Of a stretch of DNA of 64,000 nt, positions 1 to 8,956 are shown piece after piece. The notes under the pieces are model-generated. The model did no database searches, was not told the origin of the DNA, and was given only the letters and a program-made list of their open reading frames with translations. Source of the stretch: Gammaproteobacteria bacterium RIFCSPHIGHO2_12_FULL_35_23 (GTDB lineage: Bacteria; Pseudomonadota; Gammaproteobacteria; UBA12402). The DNA lies in contig MGXT01000023.1 of assembly GCA_001801465.1 (NCBI GenBank), positions 191,809 through 255,808 of the forward strand, written 5' to 3'. How positions within the stretch are numbered: position 1 is the stretch's first letter; every line of letters starts with the position of its first letter. Both the position numbers and the translations under genes were made by a program.

Positions 1-454
1 CATGACATAAAGCAATTGCTAATGCATCTGCCGCATCAGCCTGAGGTAGCTCTTGAATATTTAATAAACGACAAACCATTACTTGAATTTGCTGTTTTTT
101 AGCCGCACCATAACCCACGACCGCTTGTTTAATTTGCCGCGCAGAATATTCAGCCACTGGAATACCATGAGAAGTCATTGCTACAATAGCCGCGCCCCTT
201 GCCTGTCCTAATTTTAAGGCCGCACCAGGATTTTGATGCATAAAAATTTGCTCAATGGCAGCAAAAGTAGGCTGATAAGTTTTAGCGACAGTAGAAATAC
301 CTGCAAAAATTTCTTGTAGCCTTTCATTCATCTCTAAATGATCCAACTTAATATAGCCAGAATTAATATAAAGTACTTTTCCTTTATTTAGCTCTACTAT
401 TCCAAATCCTGTTGTCCGGGAACCAGGATCCACTCCAAGAATTTTTATGGACAC
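1..454 (-). CDS. ruvC: Holliday junction endonuclease RuvC (3' end cut by window edge)
   Basis: RuvC is the homodimeric nuclease that resolves Holliday junctions with RuvAB. Translating the minus strand from a GTG at 454 gives VSIKILGVDPGSRTTGFGI, the RuvC N-terminus with its first catalytic aspartate. Internal AAIEQIFMHQNP and the late DAADALAIALCH acidic motif follow. About 151 codons are present of the roughly 170 usual for the family, so only the last residues are missing. An AAGGA ribosome-binding site lies 8 bases before the GTG. The gene starts 23 bases after yebC ends on the same strand, the common yebC-ruvC arrangement. Confidence 0.95.
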   Translation of the reverse strand, partial: MSIKILGVDPGSRTTGFGIVELNKGKVLYINSGYIKLDHLEMNERLQEIFAGISTVAKTYQPTFAAIEQIFMHQNPGAALKLGQARGAAIVAMTSHGIPVAEYSARQIKQAVVGYGAAKKQQIQVMVCRLLNIQELPQADAADALAIALCH

Positions 455-477
455 ACTTTTCGTCCTTGTACTTTAAA

Positions 478-1227
478 TTATGGGAGTTGCTGTAAAATTT
501 CTTCACTAATATCTGCATTAGAATAAACTTCTTGTACATCATCTAAATCTTCAAGTAAATCAATTAAGCGCAGCATTTTTTCTGCAGCTTCTTTATCTAA
601 AGAAATTTTCATCGCTGCATTCATAGTTACTTCACCTTGCTCAGCTTGCAAACCAGCTGAAGCCATGACATCTTTTATCTCAGTGATTACTTCAGGTTTA
701 GTAATGACATCAATAGAGCCATCTTCATTCATAACAACATCTTCAGCACCTGCCTCTAAGGCAGCCTCCATCACTTTATTTTCATCAACTCCAACAGGAA
801 AACTGATTTGACCTTGCTTGGTAAACAAATAAGAAACTGAGCCATCAGTTCCTAAATTACCGCCACATTTTGTAAAGGCATGGCGCACATCTGCAACCGT
901 TCGGTTACGATTATCGGTCATACAGTCAACCATCACTGCTACCCCTTGCGGCCCATAACCTTCATAACGAATTTCTTCTAAAACAGTATCCTCATCAGTA
1001 CCAGCTGCTCTTTTAATAGCTCGTTCAATAGTATCTTTAGTCATATTGGCTGTTAAAGCTTTATCTACTACTAGCCGTAATCTTGGATTAGAACTCAACT
1101 CAGGTCCACCACCTACTCGTACTGCAGCAGTAATTTCACGAATCAGCTTTGAAAATATCTTGCCTCGCTTTTTATCTTGCGTGCCCTTTCTATGAGCAAT
1201 ATTTTTCCACTTACTATGTCCAGCCAT
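478..1227 (-). CDS. yebC: YebC/TACO1-family protein
   Basis: This 249-residue protein matches the YebC/TACO1 family in length. It begins [15 protein letters not shown], the family's hallmark N-terminus, and carries [20 protein letters not shown] in the central domain. Family members act as transcriptional regulators or, as shown for TACO1/YebC-type proteins, assist translation of difficult peptide stretches; which applies here cannot be told from sequence. It sits directly upstream of ruvC on the same strand, so the two are probably co-transcribed. Full length with no anomalies. Confidence 0.95.
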   Translation of the reverse strand: MAGHSKWKNIAHRKGTQDKKRGKIFSKLIREITAAVRVGGGPELSSNPRLRLVVDKALTANMTKDTIERAIKRAAGTDEDTVLEEIRYEGYGPQGVAVMVDCMTDNRNRTVADVRHAFTKCGGNLGTDGSVSYLFTKQGQISFPVGVDENKVMEAALEAGAEDVVMNEDGSIDVITKPEVITEIKDVMASAGLQAEQGEVTMNAAMKISLDKEAAEKMLRLIDLLEDLDDVQEVYSNADISEEILQQLP

Positions 1228-1667
1228 GCTTTCCTCGTCAAAATTAAAAGTTAGCAGATAATAACACGCCCCCTTTAAAAAATGAATGCTTAGCTAAAAA
1301 AGCTTGCTCTAAAATAACCAAATAGCTCTCTTTCAGAATAGTTGATCTTATGGATTTGAATACTGTTTACGGTGTTTCAACGAAGGTAATGGAGTTAAAA
1401 TCTAACTTTGTCGATTAACTTTGCCAAGAATTTCTATCTTCTGTGGTATGAATAATTATTTCTACTACATTATTAATAGTTTTTTCTTGATTGTACTATT
1501 TAATAAATTCAAAGCTTCTTATTAATTATTTAGACAACATAAGTACTTTCATTTTTCAAATACTTTATTCATGTACTTTTTTGCTTTATCAACATCAGTA
1601 AATTGGTGTAATTATAAACCTTGTATATAAGTTTTTTTAAATAATCTCGTAACTCTATTATATAGAT
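1228..1667. other. 440-base gap between yebC and the DUF502 gene
   Basis: Very A+T-rich stretch with stops in all frames and no recognisable gene, RNA or strong hairpin. In several gammaproteobacteria aspS lies between the DUF502/FmdB genes and yebC; here nothing resembling aspS remains. It probably contains the yebC-ruvC promoter, but no convincing sigma-70 box pair stands out. Confidence 0.5.
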
Positions 1668-2267
1668 TTAAAGAGGTTGAATAACCCCTAATGAGATTAC
1701 CATTTTCAATCCTTGATCTACTGACATATCTAATTCAATCACCTCACTCTTAGGTACCATCATGGCAAAACCAGAGGTTGGATTGGGAGTAGTAGGAATA
1801 AAGATAGTAATCATCTCTTGTTGTACATGCTTAGAAATTTGTTCACTAGTATTAGCTGTTTGAAAAGCAATACTCCACATACCAGCCCTGGGAAACTCTA
1901 CTAATAATACCTTGCGAAAAGCTGTTCCTCCAGGCGCAAACAAGGTATGCATCGCTTGTTTTACCCCAGTGTAAATTGTTCTGACCATAGGAATACGATT
2001 AATTAACCGATCCCAATACTCTACCAATCGGCTACCCAAAAAATTCGTGGCCAGCATACCTGTTAGAAATAAAATAATTAAAGTTAAAATAAGCCCCAAA
2101 CCAGGAATATTTACGCCTATTAAGTATAGTGGTTGCCAAGCCATCGGCAACAAAGCTAGGCTTTTATCCATTAAAGTAACAATAAAGCGAATAACCAACA
2201 CTGTGACTAAAATAGGCACCCATACCAAAAATCCAGCCAGCAGATACTTTCTAATTAAAGCCCACAT
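1668..2267 (-). CDS. DUF502 family inner-membrane protein
   Basis: A 199-residue membrane protein with two hydrophobic segments, about residues 8-30 and 48-70, and a soluble C-terminal part. The VPILVTVLVIRFIVTLMD segment and the IPMVRTIYTGVKQ motif are typical of DUF502 proteins. Their biochemical role is not established. The gene lies 36 bases downstream of the FmdB-like zinc-ribbon gene on the same strand, a pairing common in Legionellales and pseudomonads, so the two are likely one transcript. Confidence 0.85.
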   Translation of the reverse strand: MWALIRKYLLAGFLVWVPILVTVLVIRFIVTLMDKSLALLPMAWQPLYLIGVNIPGLGLILTLIILFLTGMLATNFLGSRLVEYWDRLINRIPMVRTIYTGVKQAMHTLFAPGGTAFRKVLLVEFPRAGMWSIAFQTANTSEQISKHVQQEMITIFIPTTPNPTSGFAMMVPKSEVIELDMSVDQGLKMVISLGVIQPL

Positions 2268-2303
2268 ATTTTACCCATTATCTATTGATCCTTTTTTAAA
2301 TAA

Positions 2304-2624
2304 TTAATCAGCTACCGTTGTTTTACCAGAATCATTTGTTGATTTTTTATCTTCAGTCTTATTGGTAGCAGCAGATTCAGTCTTGGAAGCTGCTTCTGAA
2401 CTTGTAGTTTTTGTGCTGCCAGATTGTTCAATTTTAGCAGGTTTATTTTTAAAATCTGTTGCATACCAACCACTTCCTTTTAACTGAAATCCCACTGCTG
2501 AAACTTTCTTTTGTAAACGAGCTTGGCCACAAGCTGGACAATCAATTAAAGGCTGATCCGATGCCTTTTGTAATTTTTCTAAACTTTGACCACAGTTTTG
2601 GCAAAAATACTCATAAATAGGCAT
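2304..2624 (-). CDS. FmdB/CxxC zinc-ribbon family protein
   Basis: A 106-residue protein opening with MPIYEYFCQNCG. It has paired cysteines C8/C11 and C29/C32, the zinc-ribbon signature of the FmdB family of putative regulators. From about residue 68 the C-terminus is a low-complexity Ser/Thr/Lys/Glu tail, probably disordered. It lies upstream of the DUF502 gene on the same strand. The family's molecular function is unknown, so no role is claimed beyond probable zinc binding. Confidence 0.85.
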   Translation of the reverse strand: MPIYEYFCQNCGQSLEKLQKASDQPLIDCPACGQARLQKKVSAVGFQLKGSGWYATDFKNKPAKIEQSGSTKTTSSEAASKTESAATNKTEDKKSTNDSGKTTVAD

Positions 2625-2694
2625 ACAAACCCCAGATTAAAAAATAAGCAGGAATTATACATTAAGAAAAAAATAGAAACTAGGCTTAGACTCG

Positions 2695-3252
2695 TTATTC
2701 TTGTTTCGCTAAAATCCATTGAACCGCCTGATCTAAAGAAGAAGCTTTAAAACTAGGTGGGGCTTTGGGTCCCGGCTCTCTATAACCACTTTCTAGCCAC
2801 ACTGTTTTACAACCAGCTGCCTGACCAGCTTCGACATCTTTTGCCCTATCGCCTATTAAATAGCTTTGGGTTAAATCAATCTGATATTTCTTTGCTGCCT
2901 GAAGCATCATACCTGGTTTGGGTTTACGGCATAAACAATTCGCTGTATCATCATGGTAACAAACTTCTATAGCATCGAGAGGCAGTTGTTGCTGTAAAGC
3001 TTGATTGATAGACTCTATGATGGCTTGAGCCACTTTTCCTCGGCCTACATCAGGCTGATTTGTAACCACTATTAATAAATAACCGGCTTGTTTTAATTGT
3101 TTTAAAGCCTCTTTAGCTCCCGTAGTAATTTTTAATTCTGCTAAACTTAATGGTGCATAAGGCTTACCATCTCTTACAATCGATTCATTAATAACTCCAT
3201 CACGGTCAAGAAAGATTGCTTTAGTTAAGTTTATCATTGGCTGCTGCTTCAT
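2695..3252 (-). CDS. gmhB: HAD phosphatase, D-glycero-D-manno-heptose-1,7-bisphosphate 7-phosphatase type
   Basis: A 185-residue HAD-superfamily phosphatase. FLDRDGVINE near residue 14 provides the nucleophile/acid pair D16/D18. VVTNQPDVGRG and the later GDRAKDVEAG complete the HAD motifs. The central segment CYHDDTANCLCRKPKPGM has the Cys/His/Cys/Cys pattern that binds structural zinc in GmhB. GmhB removes the 7-phosphate during ADP-heptose synthesis for LPS core. The start overlaps the upstream glycosyltransferase gene by 32 bases; an internal ATG at 3237 would cut the overlap. No other heptose genes are visible nearby. Confidence 0.85.
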   Translation of the reverse strand: MKQQPMINLTKAIFLDRDGVINESIVRDGKPYAPLSLAELKITTGAKEALKQLKQAGYLLIVVTNQPDVGRGKVAQAIIESINQALQQQLPLDAIEVCYHDDTANCLCRKPKPGMMLQAAKKYQIDLTQSYLIGDRAKDVEAGQAAGCKTVWLESGYREPGPKAPPSFKASSLDQAVQWILAKQE

Positions 3253-4804
3253 TATTAAGTTTTAACACGATATAAAATTTATTTTTAGCTACCTGATGAT
3301 AGTGACTCAAAAAATCTTTAAATTTTGAATCAGATAACAAAAAAGGTAGAAATTTAAATTTTAAAGTCCTTGTTCGTTTATATATCCAAAAACCTTCTCG
3401 ATCAATAAAAATATAAGCCGGAGGAAAACGATGCACATCCTCTAACATTAATTTAAAAAGTAAGTGTTTATAGTGATGATAAGCTTTGTTTTGATGAGTC
3501 AGCTGAAGATTTTTTAAACCAGGAACTAATAGCATACTTGGAAATCTTGAGGTTAAATTTGCTGTCGTATAATAACGCGCTGACTCTTGAATAAAGGTAT
3601 TAGAAATTATCAATACATTTTCGCCACTGGCATGAGCATTAATATACTGTATTAAATGATTAGTATAGCTATGAGAGCTAGCTTTCTCAAGAAAATAATA
3701 CAAATTATTCCAGATACACAGATTAATATTTAATAAAATCAAGATCAAAGTTACAAAGCAGCGCAAAGTGATAACAATAGGGAAGCCTTTTAATACTTCT
3801 AGTTTTAAAATTGCCTGTATCATATTAAGTAACATAAAGGATAAAATTGCCAGCCCTAAAACAATTGCAGGATAGGCATGATAATACCAAGTATGTCCCG
3901 GCCAAATATAAGCAATGAGAAATCCAAGTACCACCAAAAAAAACACTATTAATAAATATTTTTGTTCACTTTTAGTAACAAGAATTTGCCACCCGATCAT
4001 TAACAAATCTAATAAAATATAAAAACTATAATTACTTAACAATAAATTGATATAAGATTGCTTAGCAAAAACTGGAATATAAAGTACTTCAGTTAGCGGT
4101 AAAATTTTATTAAAATAAACTGGGAAAAATAATTTAATGAAAATTAAATACAGAACCATAAATAGAAAAATACAAATAGGCTCGGGTCGTAAATAGGTAA
4201 GGATTTTACGAATATGCAATAAATAATAACCTTCAACTAATACTAAAGGAATTAAAAAATAAGGTTTTAAAGAAATTCCTAGTGCTGCTAATAAACTATA
4301 ACAAATTGCTTCGCTTGTTTTGACTGGCTTATTTTGTAAACGTAACACTGTTAACAACAAATAAGGAAGTACTAACAAAGCGGTAAAATGCTCTCTCTCA
4401 GCAAACCAAAAAAAAGGTAAAATAGCAAAATAAGCTGTCCAAAGCACTATCAACCAAAAGATTAATGCCGTTTGCTTGGGCAGTATTCTATTAAGCAATC
4501 TGTTGGTAATTAACATTACCAAGGTAATAAAAATAAAAGTATAGATTCTTAAACCAATGAAAGAGGTACATCCTATCAACTTAGCTAACCCAATAGCTGG
4601 CATATATAAAAAAAGAATTAATGGTGGATTAGTTTCAAAAAAATTATAGTAATAAGTTTTTCCTTGTAATAACTGACTAGCACAATGTAATAACCAGACA
4701 GCATCATGGTTGGCATAAACCAAAGTTTGCAAGTAAGTAGCAATCAAAAAAATAATTAATAAAACGACTCCTTTTAAAAGAGTGGTTTTTTTCAATCTAT
4801 CCAT
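3221..4804 (-). CDS. Polytopic GT-C-type glycosyltransferase-like membrane protein
   Basis: A 527-residue protein with about ten to twelve hydrophobic segments. Its early loop NHDAVWLLHCASQLLQGKTY followed by FFETNPPL resembles the first extracytoplasmic loop of GT-C enzymes (ArnT/PMT/GT39-like), with an acidic residue soon after TM1. Such enzymes move a sugar from a polyprenyl-phosphate carrier to lipid A, glycan or protein outside the inner membrane. The start overlaps the end of the GT2 synthase gene by 8 bases, which suggests that enzyme makes its donor. The acceptor is unknown. Confidence 0.65.
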   Translation of the reverse strand: MDRLKKTTLLKGVVLLIIFLIATYLQTLVYANHDAVWLLHCASQLLQGKTYYYNFFETNPPLILFLYMPAIGLAKLIGCTSFIGLRIYTFIFITLVMLITNRLLNRILPKQTALIFWLIVLWTAYFAILPFFWFAEREHFTALLVLPYLLLTVLRLQNKPVKTSEAICYSLLAALGISLKPYFLIPLVLVEGYYLLHIRKILTYLRPEPICIFLFMVLYLIFIKLFFPVYFNKILPLTEVLYIPVFAKQSYINLLLSNYSFYILLDLLMIGWQILVTKSEQKYLLIVFFLVVLGFLIAYIWPGHTWYYHAYPAIVLGLAILSFMLLNMIQAILKLEVLKGFPIVITLRCFVTLILILLNINLCIWNNLYYFLEKASSHSYTNHLIQYINAHASGENVLIISNTFIQESARYYTTANLTSRFPSMLLVPGLKNLQLTHQNKAYHHYKHLLFKLMLEDVHRFPPAYIFIDREGFWIYKRTRTLKFKFLPFLLSDSKFKDFLSHYHQVAKNKFYIVLKLNNEAAANDKLN

Positions 4805-5510
4805 GCTTAATTGCTCTTTGATATCGATAAAGACGAAATAAATGCCGTAAATAATTTATTTGTTGCTTTAAATTTAATTTACTGCTGCCTTTACAACGCT
4901 CATGAAAATGAATGGGTACTTCAATTATTTTTTGGCAGTGGCATTTAACCATTAACTCTAAAGCAATTTTATAACCAATGGGCGATAAGGTAGAAGCACT
5001 TTTAAAGGTCTCACTTTTTATACAAAAAAAACCCGAAAGTGGATCATTAAGTTGGGTTAAATTTCGAGCTAAAAACTTGGCGACCCAGGCATTACAACGC
5101 CGTATAAATGGCCAATTTTCATCAATTTTTGATTCAGCGATAAACCGTGACCCTAAAGCAAAATCAGCTTGGCTTTCTGTTAGTGCTGTTACTAATTTTA
5201 TAACTTCTGTTGGGTCATGACTAAGATCAGCGTCCATGACAACCAATGTTTCATGAGCAGCTTGCTTTAAACCCCTCAGCACTGACAAACTAAGATCAGG
5301 GTTCTCTTTACGAATATAATATCTTAGCCAAGTATAATGTTGACTCAAACGACTTAAAATTTCGCTGCTATTATCTTGGCTATTATCATCAACAATGATT
5401 ACTTCAAATTTCGTAAAATGAGGAACAAGCAGTGCTAGTTTTTCAACTAGCAAAGGTAAATTTTCTGCTTCATGAAATGTAGGAATAATTATTGAAATAC
5501 TTGGTAGCAT
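4797..5510 (-). CDS. Polyprenol-phosphate sugar synthase (GT2 family, Dpm1-like)
   Basis: A GT2 glycosyltransferase beginning MLPSISIIIPTFHEAENL, with the nucleotide-binding DDNSQD and the catalytic VVMDADLSHDP motifs, followed by DPLSGFFCIK, typical of dolichyl/undecaprenyl-phosphate mannosyl- or glucosyl-transferases. About 237 residues with no C-terminal membrane anchor. A TTG 15 bases upstream is possible, but ATG at 5510 matches the family's N-terminus better. It overlaps the next gene, a GT-C-like membrane protein, so the pair probably forms a donor-synthase/transferase module. Confidence 0.8.
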   Translation of the reverse strand: MLPSISIIIPTFHEAENLPLLVEKLALLVPHFTKFEVIIVDDNSQDNSSEILSRLSQHYTWLRYYIRKENPDLSLSVLRGLKQAAHETLVVMDADLSHDPTEVIKLVTALTESQADFALGSRFIAESKIDENWPFIRRCNAWVAKFLARNLTQLNDPLSGFFCIKSETFKSASTLSPIGYKIALELMVKCHCQKIIEVPIHFHERCKGSSKLNLKQQINYLRHLFRLYRYQRAIKHG

Positions 5511-5633
5511 AATAATATTAAGCAAAAATTAAAGTGATGATCATAGCATCATAAATGAAATAGTCACGACTACTATTGAAAATATCTTAACTTGCAAAAT
5601 TATTAATCAATGACTAGATAAAGCTTGTTAAAT

Positions 5634-6722
5634 TTAAACAATCTTATCTTTATAGCCTAGTGCCTCTAAGCGCTTTTCTAAGTTGGGATGAGTTGAAAAC
5701 CAATCAGAAGGCCCACGTGAATTTTCAATACCCATTAGTACTGGATCATAAATATAAGATTCGCGGCGAACATTTTCATGTGCAGTGCTTCCATACTCAC
5801 GTGCATATTGTGCCGCATGGGTTTGGTGATCTTGATGAATTTTCATTAACGCACTGATCAATGGACCATTATCTCTCTGTAATTCTACACAACCAGCATC
5901 AGCCATGTATTCACGAGTACGACTTAAATATAGCAATAACAGAATACTAATAATTGGCAATACAAATCGTGCAATAACAATAATTAAAAACAAAATGTTA
6001 GTATTACGCCCTCCTTCATTTCTACGTCTACCACTAAAAATCATGTTATAAAATAAAATATCAATCATCATTAGCATTAAGTTACTCAGTACTGAAGCTG
6101 TTAATGTTAATCTAATATCACCATGTCTAATATGACTAAGCTCATGTGCCATAACTGCCTGAAGTTCTGCTCTAGTTAATTTAGTCATTAAACCTCGAGT
6201 GATAGCGACCATCGCTGACTTTTCACTATAACCACTTGCAAAGGCGTTCATATAATTTGCATTAATAATAAAAACCTTGGGCATATATTTCATCCCGGCA
6301 GCAACTTTCATTTCTTCTATCACATTATAAAGCTGCTTAGCTTCTAATGAAGTGCTCTCTGCTGTAACCTCTTCATACTTAGTTCCAAGCAGCATAATTT
6401 GGTTATACAGACTATAAGTTATCCACAATGAAATTAGCGCCACCCCTAACATGATAAGTGTCGCCCAGGGTATGATTTTAAAAGTGACTAAACTGATAAA
6501 AATTTCTTCTAAATTAGGTTGGGCTACAGAATAATTTTGATAGCCACTCACAGCAAACGCCTGAGTATATCCTGAAGCATGAATAAAGAGGTCGATCAAA
6601 AGGCCTACTGCTGTGTAAAGCAAAACAAATAAAACAATCACCCAAAAAGTTCTTCTTGAATTTAAACGCAGCTGCTCTCGCCAATCAGCTACTCCCGCAC
6701 TAAAATTATGTGTTTCAGACAT
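5634..6722 (-). CDS. M48-family membrane metalloprotease, HtpX-like
   Basis: A 362-residue protein with membrane segments near residues 25-45, 80-105 and two in the 205-265 region. The zinc-protease motif HELSH is at 193-197 (MAHELSHIRHGD), with a third ligand expected in the downstream SRTREYMADAG segment. HtpX-type proteases degrade damaged membrane proteins. The gene follows a LemA-family gene on the same strand, a recurrent pairing, although a strong hairpin lies between them. It is longer than E. coli HtpX (about 290), with an N-terminal extension, so no symbol is assigned. Confidence 0.85.
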   Translation of the reverse strand: MSETHNFSAGVADWREQLRLNSRRTFWVIVLFVLLYTAVGLLIDLFIHASGYTQAFAVSGYQNYSVAQPNLEEIFISLVTFKIIPWATLIMLGVALISLWITYSLYNQIMLLGTKYEEVTAESTSLEAKQLYNVIEEMKVAAGMKYMPKVFIINANYMNAFASGYSEKSAMVAITRGLMTKLTRAELQAVMAHELSHIRHGDIRLTLTASVLSNLMLMMIDILFYNMIFSGRRRNEGGRNTNILFLIIVIARFVLPIISILLLLYLSRTREYMADAGCVELQRDNGPLISALMKIHQDHQTHAAQYAREYGSTAHENVRRESYIYDPVLMGIENSRGPSDWFSTHPNLEKRLEALGYKDKIV

Positions 6723-6744
6723 GGATAGAATCTCTTAATTAAAT

Positions 6745-6776
6745 AAAAAGCCGTAGCAAAAAACTACGGCTCAATT
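6745..6776 (-). terminator. Hairpin between lemA-like and htpX-like genes
   Basis: Perfect 8-bp stem AGCCGTAG/CTACGGCT at 6749-6756 and 6764-6771 with a 7-base loop. A T-run follows on the minus strand, and a weaker one on the plus strand. It has the form of an intrinsic terminator or attenuator inside the lemA-htpX unit and may lower protease expression relative to LemA. Confidence 0.7.
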
Positions 6777-6788
6777 TTTATCAACTGA

Positions 6789-7367
6789 TTACATTTTAAC
6801 AGTATAATTTTCTTGTGTTTTAATTGTTTCTTCAGGAATATTCCAATAGACAAAACTTTGATCAAGTTTACCGCGTGCCAAGGAAACAATAAAAGACTGA
6901 ATAAAAGATTTTTTCTCAGCATTATAACGTTCAATACTATCGTTATAAGCTTGTTTCGCAAAAGCGAGTTTATTTTCAGTATTAACTATCTCTTCTTGGA
7001 GCTGTAAGGCATTTTGGCTCGCTTTTAAATTTGGATATTGTTCAAAAACTACATTAATTCCCGAAGCTATTTTTGAAATCGCATTTTCAGCATCAATACG
7101 GCCTTGTTCATTACCGCTTTCTTTTGCAGCTTCAGCTTGACCACGTAGTTTTACTACATCTTTTAAAGTAGTTTGTTCATAATCCATGTATTTTTTAACA
7201 ACTTCTATCAAAGACTGAAAAACTTTATAACGTCTATCTAATTGAATATCAATTTGTTTTTGATTGTTACGGACAGCTTCGATATAGCGAATTAAGCGAT
7301 TATAAATAGAAATAAAACCAATAATAAGAATAGCTATAATAACCAGTAAGATAATAAACCCCGACAT
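6789..7367 (-). CDS. lemA: LemA family protein
   Basis: A 192-residue protein with an N-terminal hydrophobic anchor (about residues 3-22), then YNRLIRYIEAVRNNQKQIDIQLDRR and YNDSIERYN, the conserved parts of the LemA family. The rest is predicted helical and extracytoplasmic. LemA proteins are often encoded beside M48 proteases, as here. Their biochemical role is unresolved. An AAGGAG-like site lies shortly before the ATG. Confidence 0.9.
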   Translation of the reverse strand: MSGFIILLVIIAILIIGFISIYNRLIRYIEAVRNNQKQIDIQLDRRYKVFQSLIEVVKKYMDYEQTTLKDVVKLRGQAEAAKESGNEQGRIDAENAISKIASGINVVFEQYPNLKASQNALQLQEEIVNTENKLAFAKQAYNDSIERYNAEKKSFIQSFIVSLARGKLDQSFVYWNIPEETIKTQENYTVKM

Positions 7368-7520
7368 AGTGAACTCCTTTTAGACACAATCTGAACATAT
7401 TATAGGTTATGTCTTACAGAAAAGCTACAGAAACAAAAATATTGATTCCTCCTAGGCTTACTCGGTAGAATCTACCGCCTAAATTAAGCGCTAATTAAAA
7501 AATTAGCTTAGCAAATTAAT

Positions 7521-7535
7521 AGAGGAGGCAACTAA
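7521..7535 (+). promoter_or_regulatory. Strong Shine-Dalgarno before the PfkB kinase
   Basis: AGAGGAGG lies 7 bases before the ATG at 7536. Just upstream, at about 7461-7475, a short CGGTAGA/TCTACCG-type inverted repeat may shape the 5' leader. Confidence 0.6.
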
Positions 7536-8576
7536 ATGGCTGGTATAATCTGCGCAGGGCACTGGGTATTAGATAGAATTAAATTTATTGATAGCTGGCC
7601 AAAACAAGCTGAGCTTTGCAACATTACTGACGAAAATATTTGTAATGGTGGCGCCCCCTTTAATGTCATTATCGATCTAGCCAATTTACAAGTTGATTTC
7701 CCAACTTATGGAATGGGCTGTATTGGTAACGATGTACACGGCAAAAAAATTCTAGAAATTTGTACTGAAAAAAACATCAACATTGAACACTTACATGTTT
7801 TAGATAACGAAATTACTAGTTATAGTGATGTGATGACTGTAGTTCGCACTGGAGTCAGAACTATTTTCCATTACCATGGTGCAAACAAACGCTTTTCTCC
7901 TCAACATGTACCTATTGATGTTTTAAAAGCAAAACAAATCAAGATTTTTTATTTAGGTCACTTATTACTAATGGATGCGATGGAAGATCAAGACGATGAA
8001 TACGGCAATGTTTGCGCAAGAATGTTGCATGAAATTCAACAAGCTGGAATTGAAACAGCTGTAGATATAGCGACAGAAAGCTCTCATCGCTATCAAAAAG
8101 TTGTTATCCCTACTCTTCCCTATATTGATCACTTTATTATTAATGAACTAGAAGCAGAAAAGACTTCGGGTTATACCGTAAGAGGTCCTCATAATCGTTT
8201 AATCCTAGATGGTGTAAAAAAAGCAGCGCACTTCTTACTTGAACAAGGTGTTCGCAAAAATGTTGTGATTCATATGCCTGAGGGTGCTTTCTGGTTAACA
8301 AAAAGTAAAAAAGAATTTTTCCATCCTTCATTAAATATCCCACAAGAAAACTTTAAGGCAACTTGTGGCGCAGGAGATGCTTTTTGTAGCGGTATATTAG
8401 TAGGTTTACACGAAGGTTGGTCTGAGCATAAAACCTTACGACTTGCTGCGGCAACAGCTGCAAGCTCTATCACCTCTTCTCACAATTCCAATGGTATTAA
8501 ACCAATGGCTGAAACATTTAAACTTAGTGAATTATGGTCCCACCATACTAATCATGATGCAACCGTAGCCTATTAA
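7536..8576 (+). CDS. PfkB-family carbohydrate/nucleoside kinase
   Basis: A 346-residue ribokinase-fold kinase. The C-terminal signature ATCGAGDAFCSGIL has the catalytic aspartate at D281 within G278-A-G-D. The N-terminal NGGAPFNVIIDLANL resembles the substrate-binding GG motif. PfkB enzymes phosphorylate sugars or nucleosides; fructokinase-like activity is plausible but not shown. It stands alone on the plus strand with its own ribosome-binding site and a hairpin terminator, so it is probably monocistronic. Confidence 0.85.
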   Translation: MAGIICAGHWVLDRIKFIDSWPKQAELCNITDENICNGGAPFNVIIDLANLQVDFPTYGMGCIGNDVHGKKILEICTEKNINIEHLHVLDNEITSYSDVMTVVRTGVRTIFHYHGANKRFSPQHVPIDVLKAKQIKIFYLGHLLLMDAMEDQDDEYGNVCARMLHEIQQAGIETAVDIATESSHRYQKVVIPTLPYIDHFIINELEAEKTSGYTVRGPHNRLILDGVKKAAHFLLEQGVRKNVVIHMPEGAFWLTKSKKEFFHPSLNIPQENFKATCGAGDAFCSGILVGLHEGWSEHKTLRLAAATAASSITSSHNSNGIKPMAETFKLSELWSHHTNHDATVAY

Positions 8577-8578
8577 AT

Positions 8579-8626
8579 TAAACAGAGGTTATAGCCTAGC
8601 TGTAGCCTCGTTTAATTATTTTTATA
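8579..8626 (+). terminator. Intrinsic terminator after the PfkB kinase
   Basis: An 11-bp stem with two G-T wobbles, GAGGTTATAGC (8585-8595) against GCTGTAGCCTC (8599-8609), with a 3-base loop, extended by AAAC/GTTT and followed by a T-rich tract. It starts just after the stop codon at 8576. Confidence 0.8.
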
Positions 8627-8653
8627 CCTAGACTAGATAGCTCGTTTGCTTAT

Positions 8654-8872
8654 TTACTTTAATCCTATCATTAATAGCAGGTTATTTAGCTCTGAATTTA
8701 CACGGACAACTCGAAGTAAATCATCAAAATCAAACTTCGAAGCAAGGGTTCGAAAATCTATTGATTTTTGATAGGCAGGCCACTGGCTAAGTAATTGTTT
8801 TTCTGCATTTATAATATCAGGCTCTGATTCTTCTACGGTCTTGTGAGGTAAAAAAAGGATACCAATGAACAA
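8654..8872 (-). CDS. Short hypothetical protein
   Basis: A 72-codon open frame starting with TTG and preceded by AGGAAG three bases upstream. The product contains ESEPDIINAEKQLLSQWPAY and looks helical and soluble. I do not recognise a family. It lies between the PfkB terminator and the LuxR gene at the left edge of an accessory stretch, so it may be a remnant of a longer gene. Confidence 0.35.
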   Translation of the reverse strand: MFIGILFLPHKTVEESEPDIINAEKQLLSQWPAYQKSIDFRTLASKFDFDDLLRVVRVNSELNNLLLMIGLK

Positions 8873-8956
8873 TAACTTCCTGTTAAATAAGAGATCGTTG
8901 CAATCAAAGTTGGCGCGGGATGCGTGATGTTACTAGGATGGTTATTATTTGTATTC

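Noticed and set aside
4978..5220. Plus-strand open frame inside the GT2 synthase gene
   Set aside because: It lies fully opposite a well-supported glycosyltransferase gene and its product resembles no family.
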